The position numbers were made by a program, and so were the translations under genes. From Terriglobia bacterium (GTDB taxonomy: Bacteria; Acidobacteriota; Terriglobia; Bryobacterales; Bryobacteraceae), in NCBI GenBank assembly GCA_020073445.1, contig JAIQFE010000007.1:132001-196000 (forward strand): a stretch of DNA of 64,000 nucleotides, read 5' to 3'. Below, in pieces: positions 59,815 through 64,000 of this stretch (position 1 is its first letter; each line of letters starts with the position of its first letter). The notes below the pieces were generated by a model. That model saw nothing but the letters and a program-made list of their open reading frames with translations, made no database searches and was not told the DNA's origin.

Positions 59815-60475
59815 GGACGAACCCGGGCTAAGCCTCACGGTGACCGATCTTCTTGAGGCCGAAGGCTACCAGGTGGACACTGCCATGGACGGACCCACTG
59901 GCCTTGCCAAAGCCGGCACTGGCGATTACGATGTGGTCATTCTGGATGTCATGCTTCCGGGCATGAGCGGCTTCGATGTGTGCCGCGAGTTGCGCCAGAA
60001 GGGCTGCGATACGGCGATCATCATGCTGACCGCGAAAACGCATGTGACCGATCGAGTGGTCGGGTTGAAGCTCGGCGCTGACGACTATCTGGCAAAGCCG
60101 TTCGATCCTTCCGAGCTTCTTGCCCGCGTCGAGTCTTTGCTGCGGCGCGTCCCCAAGAAGAAACGGATTCCCGTGGCGCAGTTCGAATTCGGCAACGTGA
60201 GCGCCGATTTCGCGCTCGGCCAGGTGTACAAGAAGGGCGAGCCGGTCACCATGGCCGCCAAGGAATTGCAGTTACTCCGCTACCTGATCGACCGTCGCGG
60301 CACCGTGGTTTCGCGAGAAGAGCTGCTCCAAAACGTGTGGGAGTATCAGGCCGAGGTGTCCTCGCGGACCATCGACGTGCACGTGGCTTGGCTCCGGCAA
60401 AAGCTCGAAGATAACCCGCAAAGCCCTCAGTACATTCACACGGTGCGCGGTGTGGGCTATCGATTTACGGCTTAA
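59789..60475 (+). CDS. OmpR-family response regulator
   Basis: The 228-residue protein has a receiver (acidic pair near 10-11, phospho-Asp53 in ILDVMLPGMSG, Lys in YLAKPFDPSE) and a winged-helix DNA-binding domain (MAAKELQLLRYLIDRRGTVV, SSRTIDVHVAWLRQKLED, IHTVRGVGYRF). The ATG at 59789 overlaps the kinase gene; the frame runs upstream to 59726 but the receiver begins here. It should bind direct repeats, and two matching repeats lie at each end of the pair. Confidence 0.95.
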   Translation: MNSRILLVEDEPGLSLTVTDLLEAEGYQVDTAMDGPTGLAKAGTGDYDVVILDVMLPGMSGFDVCRELRQKGCDTAIIMLTAKTHVTDRVVGLKLGADDYLAKPFDPSELLARVESLLRRVPKKKRIPVAQFEFGNVSADFALGQVYKKGEPVTMAAKELQLLRYLIDRRGTVVSREELLQNVWEYQAEVSSRTIDVHVAWLRQKLEDNPQSPQYIHTVRGVGYRFTA

Positions 60476-60502
60476 AATAAGCTTTCTTCATTTATTTCCT
60501 GC

Positions 60503-60539
60503 GTTAAGTCTCTGCCAAAGATCCGTTAAGAAGGTTAAG
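60503..60539. promoter_or_regulatory. GTTAAG repeats before the phosphatase gene
   Basis: GTTAAG occurs at 60503-60508, 60525-60530 and 60534-60539, spaced 22 and 9 bases. The last two form GTTAAG-N3-GTTAAG, the same pattern as near 58000. They lie 28 bases after the regulator stop and 39 bases before the phosphatase ATG. Confidence 0.45.
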
Positions 60540-60578
60540 CGCTTCACACCTGCGAGCTTGCGTCGGCGTCTCAATGGT

Positions 60579-61988
60579 ATGGACAGACAATCGCAGCGAT
60601 GGTTCCGCATATGGGTGCTCGCGGGAGCCGGTCTCGCGATCCTGCTTCTGGCAAGCAGCGTGATCAACTATATAGTCTCGGAACGCGCCAGCGCTCTCTT
60701 CAACACCCGGCACGAGATGGCCCGTGAAATGACGGCACTGGACCAGCTGCTGCACGTCCAGAAACCGAGCGCTGCTTCTTTGAGCGGTGTGCTGGAGCAA
60801 GTGGTGCGTGAAAGCAACGGTAGCCTGGCGTGGGCGCAGATACTCGATCGGGAAGGCGTCGTGATCGCGCGTTCGGACGCCGCCGCCGCGCCCGCCTTTA
60901 CCGTGGATTACGTCGCGTCACGGATTCGCGAGCGCCGCCCGGTCTTTGCCGTTCGCGATACACGCGCCGGAAAAGTGGTGGTGGAAGCGTTCGCCATTCG
61001 CCTCCCGTCGTACGCCTCGTCTGCGTCTTTCAAAACCGTCGCTCTGAAGAATGGCCCTCCGGGAATGGCTTTCGTCGAGCTGGCCTCCTTCGCCAATGCC
61101 GGCGTTCTGGCGTGGCCGGTCCGTTGGACTCTCATCCTGGGTGTCACGACGGGCTGCGCTCTGCTGGTCGCCCTGGTGGTGTTGGCTGTCCGCTTCCGTG
61201 CGCATCTCTCCGCGCGACGCGTCGAGCGCCAGATCGAGATCGCTCAGCAGGTGCAGCGCGGGTTGCTCCCGGCTGCCAGTTCCTCACCGCGCGATTTCAA
61301 ACTCGCAGCCGAATGGCGGCCGGCTTCAAATGTCAGCGGCGACTTCTATGACGCCTTCGACCTTCGCGAACAAGGAGCGGCTTTCGTAGTCGGCGATGTT
61401 TCAGGCAAAGACGTTCCCGCAGCGATGCTGGCCAGCCTGATCCAAGGCACGGCCCACGCGTCGGACTGGACCCGTTCGGCTGTCGATCACAACGCCGCCA
61501 CCGAGCAGCTCAACCGCCTGCTGTGCGAGCGCGCCTCGCAGGAGCGCTTCGCCAGCCTGTTCTGGGGATATTTCGATGCGCGAACCGGACTGCTGCACTA
61601 CGTGAATTGCGGCCACTGCGCACCGCTGTTGTTCCGTGCTCGCGGCCAAAACGTATTGCAGCTTAGCGACGGAGGTCCCGTACTCGGTCTATTGCCCCGG
61701 GCCCGATTCGAGCAAGGCGTCGAACGGCTAGAGCAGGGCGACCTTCTGGTGCTCTACTCCGATGGCGTCATCGAAGCCGCGAATGCCGTCGGCGAGGAGT
61801 TCGGCGAAGCTCGCCTGATCGCTGCGGTGGAGTCTGGTGTACACGACGAACCAAGCGAGATCCGGGATCGAATTCTTCGCTCCGTGCGCGAATTCACCGG
61901 CAGCGACGTTCTTGCCGACGATCAAACCTTGCTGGCCATTCGCTATACGGGAACCGCCGTCGCAGCTCTGGACGTTCAAGCTGCTTAG
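60579..61988 (+). CDS. RsbU/SpoIIE-type PP2C phosphatase with sensor domain
   Basis: The 469-residue protein (ATG 60579) has two membrane helices (about 12-32 and 185-210) around a periplasmic sensor of about 150 residues, then a PP2C/SpoIIE catalytic domain. Metal-site motifs include SNVSGDFYDAFDL, VGDVSGKDVPAAMLA and LVLYSDGVIEAANAVGEEFG. QVQRGLLP is the usual linker at the start of RsbU domains. Such enzymes dephosphorylate anti-sigma-factor antagonists. No STAS or anti-sigma gene is nearby. It may be controlled by the two-component system through the GTTAAG repeats. Confidence 0.9.
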   Translation: MDRQSQRWFRIWVLAGAGLAILLLASSVINYIVSERASALFNTRHEMAREMTALDQLLHVQKPSAASLSGVLEQVVRESNGSLAWAQILDREGVVIARSDAAAAPAFTVDYVASRIRERRPVFAVRDTRAGKVVVEAFAIRLPSYASSASFKTVALKNGPPGMAFVELASFANAGVLAWPVRWTLILGVTTGCALLVALVVLAVRFRAHLSARRVERQIEIAQQVQRGLLPAASSSPRDFKLAAEWRPASNVSGDFYDAFDLREQGAAFVVGDVSGKDVPAAMLASLIQGTAHASDWTRSAVDHNAATEQLNRLLCERASQERFASLFWGYFDARTGLLHYVNCGHCAPLLFRARGQNVLQLSDGGPVLGLLPRARFEQGVERLEQGDLLVLYSDGVIEAANAVGEEFGEARLIAAVESGVHDEPSEIRDRILRSVREFTGSDVLADDQTLLAIRYTGTAVAALDVQAA

Positions 61989-62268
61989 GCGTTTTTTCTG
62001 GCGGAGATGGGGGATCCGATCATGACTGCCCCAATCGGCTCCGCAAGTTACAGATTACACGTTCCCAGGGATGCCCAGGCTACCAGCAATCCCGAGCACC
62101 ATTGCACGCTATTGCACGCTGGCGGCACCGCTGGGGAAGGAAAAGACGAAGCCCTAACGCACTATCAGTCCGGATGGTTGCAACTACGAATAGAACGCGC
62201 GGAAGCTGAACGTCGCGCTGAGCGTCGCTGTCGTGAACCGTCAGTAGTCCGTCCAGGCTTTCGCCGGG
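61989..62268. other. 280-base gap with a 10-bp tandem repeat
   Basis: ATTGCACGCT occurs twice in direct succession at 62101-62120. No gene, tRNA or clear terminator is visible in the gap. A 136-codon open frame on the plus strand crosses into the LamG gene and is rejected as a shadow. Confidence 0.4.
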
Positions 62269-64000
62269 TTAGGGCGTCGGCACAGTCGCGGCTGCCTGAG
62301 CCGAAAAGACACTCTCGTTGCCGTTGGCATCCACCGCGGTACTCACATAGTAGTAAGTTTGACCAGCCTGAACCGTTGTGTCGATATACTGAAGCCCGCC
62401 GATCGGAGCTCCATTGAGCTTCGTATAGGGCCCACCTGAAGTCGTGCTCCGATACACGTTGTAGCTCACACCTGGAGTGATGCTTGCAATCCAGCTCAGC
62501 GTCGCGCTGTGTGACACGGGAACCGGCGATTGAAGTGAGGTGCCACCCGTTGAGGCATTCATATCCGCCTGAATCTCAGCGGCAGATAACGCACGATTGT
62601 ATATTCGGACCTCATCGAGACTGCCATTGAAGTAGTTGCCCACAGGTGCGTATCCGGCCTGGCCGACCAGCAGGAACGCATAGTTGCTGCCCGCCCCGGT
62701 CACTTTGAGCGGAGAAACCGAGCTCAAGGCACCATCCACGTAGAAAGAGACGTTGTTGTTCAGACTGATCGTGACCGCGATGTGGTGCCACTGACCGTCA
62801 TTCACCTTAGCCGTGTCGTTCGCGATCTTATTGCCATAAACGGCAGCGTTATAGGTGCCCACTTCCAAGGCCAAGGTGCCGGCTGCGGTGGTCCTCAAGA
62901 CATAGCCGTAGCCTTGCGTGTCGTACTTGGCGATGAACGCTTCGCTGCGGCTGGAATTGGTCGTCTTGATCCATGCGGCCAGAGTGAGATCTTTGTTGAG
63001 CTCGGCCTGGCTGGCGTAGCCCATATTGATCGAACCGTTGTTCGAGAAGGCGTAGGCGTCTCCCACCTGTCCGGACGTCCGGGTAATGGAACCCGATAGG
63101 GTACCGGTGTAGCCATTGCCGGATTTGTCGAACGCCTGTGTACTGCTGGTGTCGGCAGCATCAAAAGTCCAGCGACCGATTAACCCTGTTGGCAACGTCG
63201 TGAGTGTCGGAGTCGGGGTGGGCGTCGGAATTGGCGTCGGAGTCGGAGTCGGGGTGGGAATCGGTGTGGGATCAGGTGTCGGTGTTGGGGTGGGAGTCGG
63301 GGTGGGAGTCGGGGTGGGAGTAGGATCAGTGGTGCCGACTGTGCCAGTAGAGAGTCCGTTGATTTCGCTTGACGAAAGCGCTCTGTTGTAAATCTGTACT
63401 TCATCGAGACTGCCATTGAAGTAGTTGCCCACAGGTGCGTATCCGGCCTGACCGACTAGCAGGAGCGCGTAATTGCTGCCTGCCCCGGTCACTTTGAGCG
63501 GAGAAACCGAGCTCAAGGCACCATCCACGTAGAAAGAGACGTTGTTGTTCAGACTGATCGTGACCGCGATGTGGTGCCACTGACCGTCATTCACCTTAGC
63601 CGTGTCGTTCGCGATTTTGTTGCCATAAACGGCGGCGTTGTAGGTGCCCACTTCCAAGGCCAACGTGCCGGACGCGGTGGTCCTCAAAACATAGCCGTAG
63701 CCTTGCGTGTCGTACTTGGCGATGAGCGCCTCACTGCGGCTGGAATTGGTTGTTTTAATCCACGCAGCCAGCGTGAGATCTTTATTGAGCTCGGCCTGGC
63801 TGGCGTAGCCCATATTGATCGAACCGTTGTTCGAGAAGGTGTAAGCTTGTCCCACCTCTCCGGAAGTTTGCGTAATTGCACCCGACAGCGTACCTGTGTA
63901 GCTGTTGCCGGATTTGTCAAAGGCTTGCGTACTGCTGGTGTCGGCAGCATCAAACGTCCAGCGGCCGATTAAGCCTGTCGGCAACGTCGCAGGAGTCGGT
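62269..64000 (-). CDS. Secreted LamG/Fibronectin type III protein, N-terminus outside window
   Basis: The frame is open to the right edge; the TTG at 63984 is not the real start because the reading continues as a Pro-Thr linker (PTPAT). It contains two nearly identical LamG (concanavalin-like) domains ([60 protein letters not shown]), joined by a Pro-Thr repeat linker, and a C-terminal fibronectin type III domain (about the last 90 residues, [20 protein letters not shown]). Such proteins bind glycans or mediate surface contact. More LamG units probably lie beyond the edge. No sortase or PEP-CTERM tail is visible at the C-terminus. Confidence 0.88.
   Translation of the reverse strand, partial: PTPATLPTGLIGRWTFDAADTSSTQAFDKSGNSYTGTLSGAITQTSGEVGQAYTFSNNGSINMGYASQAELNKDLTLAAWIKTTNSSRSEALIAKYDTQGYGYVLRTTASGTLALEVGTYNAAVYGNKIANDTAKVNDGQWHHIAVTISLNNNVSFYVDGALSSVSPLKVTGAGSNYALLLVGQAGYAPVGNYFNGSLDEVQIYNRALSSSEINGLSTGTVGTTDPTPTPTPTPTPTPTPTPDPTPIPTPTPTPTPIPTPTPTPTLTTLPTGLIGRWTFDAADTSSTQAFDKSGNGYTGTLSGSITRTSGQVGDAYAFSNNGSINMGYASQAELNKDLTLAAWIKTTNSSRSEAFIAKYDTQGYGYVLRTTAAGTLALEVGTYNAAVYGNKIANDTAKVNDGQWHHIAVTISLNNNVSFYVDGALSSVSPLKVTGAGSNYAFLLVGQAGYAPVGNYFNGSLDEVRIYNRALSAAEIQADMNASTGGTSLQSPVPVSHSATLSWIASITPGVSYNVYRSTTSGGPYTKLNGAPIGGLQYIDTTVQAGQTYYYVSTAVDANGNESVFSAQAAATVPTP
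62580..63978. repeat. Two LamG-encoding DNA units, 789-bp period
   Basis: Bases 62580-63189 and 63369-63978 are almost identical and lie 789 bases apart, each encoding one LamG domain. Most differences are single bases. The linker between them is a separate Pro-Thr repeat (63190-63335). Recent duplication or gene conversion is the simplest cause. Confidence 0.85.
63190..63335. repeat. Pro-Thr linker minisatellite
   Basis: Six-base units of GTCGGn type (plus strand), that is Pro-Thr codon pairs on the coding strand, repeat about 20 times with occasional Ile, Asp or Leu codons. Such tracts gain and lose units easily by slippage without breaking the frame. Confidence 0.85.

Noticed and set aside
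63190-63335. Repeat tract looking like a CRISPR array
   Set aside because: Units are only six bases, have no spacers, and encode a Pro-Thr linker in frame.
63984-63984. TTG at 63984 as the start of the LamG protein
   Set aside because: The frame stays open to the edge, the residues before it form the same linker seen between the two LamG units, and a secretion signal is missing.
1-64000. tRNA, rRNA, insertion sequences and phage genes
   Set aside because: Nothing with a cloverleaf, rRNA core, transposase or capsid-like reading was recognised by eye; a covariance-model search could still find small RNAs.

Overview
The window looks like a piece of chromosome from an Acidobacteriota bacterium close to Candidatus Solibacter / Bryobacterales. 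The evidence is direct: a TIGR03435-type secreted protein (5394-6170), a vWA protein of the acidobacterial TIGR03436 type (46599-47534), a PEP-CTERM protein, several quinoprotein dehydrogenases, secreted proteins rich in Gly/Lys/Pro, high GC and frequent GTG/TTG starts. LPS heptosyltransferases and a beta-barrel-like protein point to a Gram-negative envelope. I saw no rRNA, tRNA, CRISPR array, prophage or intact insertion sequence.

Layout. 1-4.7 kb: carbon starvation protein CstA (runs off the left edge), an orphan CpaE/TadZ-like ATPase and a zinc-ribbon membrane protein. 4.8-7.2 kb: a small accessory island with a short Cys-motif protein, a TIGR03435 gene followed by the broken 5' end of a second one, and a PEP-CTERM gene inserted between a relic and the intact 5' end of the next gene. 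7.2-10.1 kb: a homocitrate/isopropylmalate synthase-like DRE-TIM enzyme, a NodB-like deacetylase and LigJ (4-oxalomesaconate hydratase), probably one catabolic operon. 10.0-13.3 kb (minus): bshB1-waaF-waaC-isoprenylcysteine methyltransferase-like. 13.3-18.1 kb: NfeD-type protease, the sucC-sucD-ndk operon (minus) and divergent trpD. 18.2-25.3 kb: a receiver-like/DUF3052 fusion and a MoxR-DUF58-BatA-vWA operon (minus). 25.4-31 kb: secreted proteins, a nucleoside hydrolase, phenylalanine hydroxylase, a polyprenyl glycosylphosphotransferase, a PyrE-like phosphoribosyltransferase and a catalytically dead sulfatase-like protein translationally coupled to it.

32-42.7 kb: two small secreted proteins plus a TPR protein, a GNAT enzyme, PriA, secreted and barrel-like proteins, DUF4159 and a GAF-ANTAR regulator. 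42.8-48.7 kb: cytochrome c/copper-monooxygenase-like protein, Pgk and an acyl-CoA thioesterase, then a plus-strand run of MoaX (fused MoaD-MoaE), vWA, a divergent Hfq/Sm-like protein and inositol monophosphatase. 48.7-57.6 kb: a carboxypeptidase-regulatory-like secreted protein and three paralogous PQQ dehydrogenases, with a decayed hicBA toxin-antitoxin pair between the second and third. 57.6-62 kb: a CusF-like protein, a histidine kinase, an OmpR-type regulator and an RsbU-type phosphatase. 62.3 kb to the right edge: a giant secreted protein with near-identical LamG domains and Pro-Thr linkers, entering from outside the window.

The most unusual signals are not ordinary genes. A 77-bp duplication of the 5' end of the DRE-TIM gene flanks the PEP-CTERM gene, as if an insertion had displaced and rebuilt the gene start. 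A similar 5' relic follows the TIGR03435 gene. Three different palindromic intergenic repeat types occur, one of them a 90-bp element with perfect 15-bp terminal inverted repeats present twice, each time just past a stop codon. A shared leader block precedes the CpaE-like gene and an unrelated secreted protein. GTTAA-type direct repeats bracket the two-component system.
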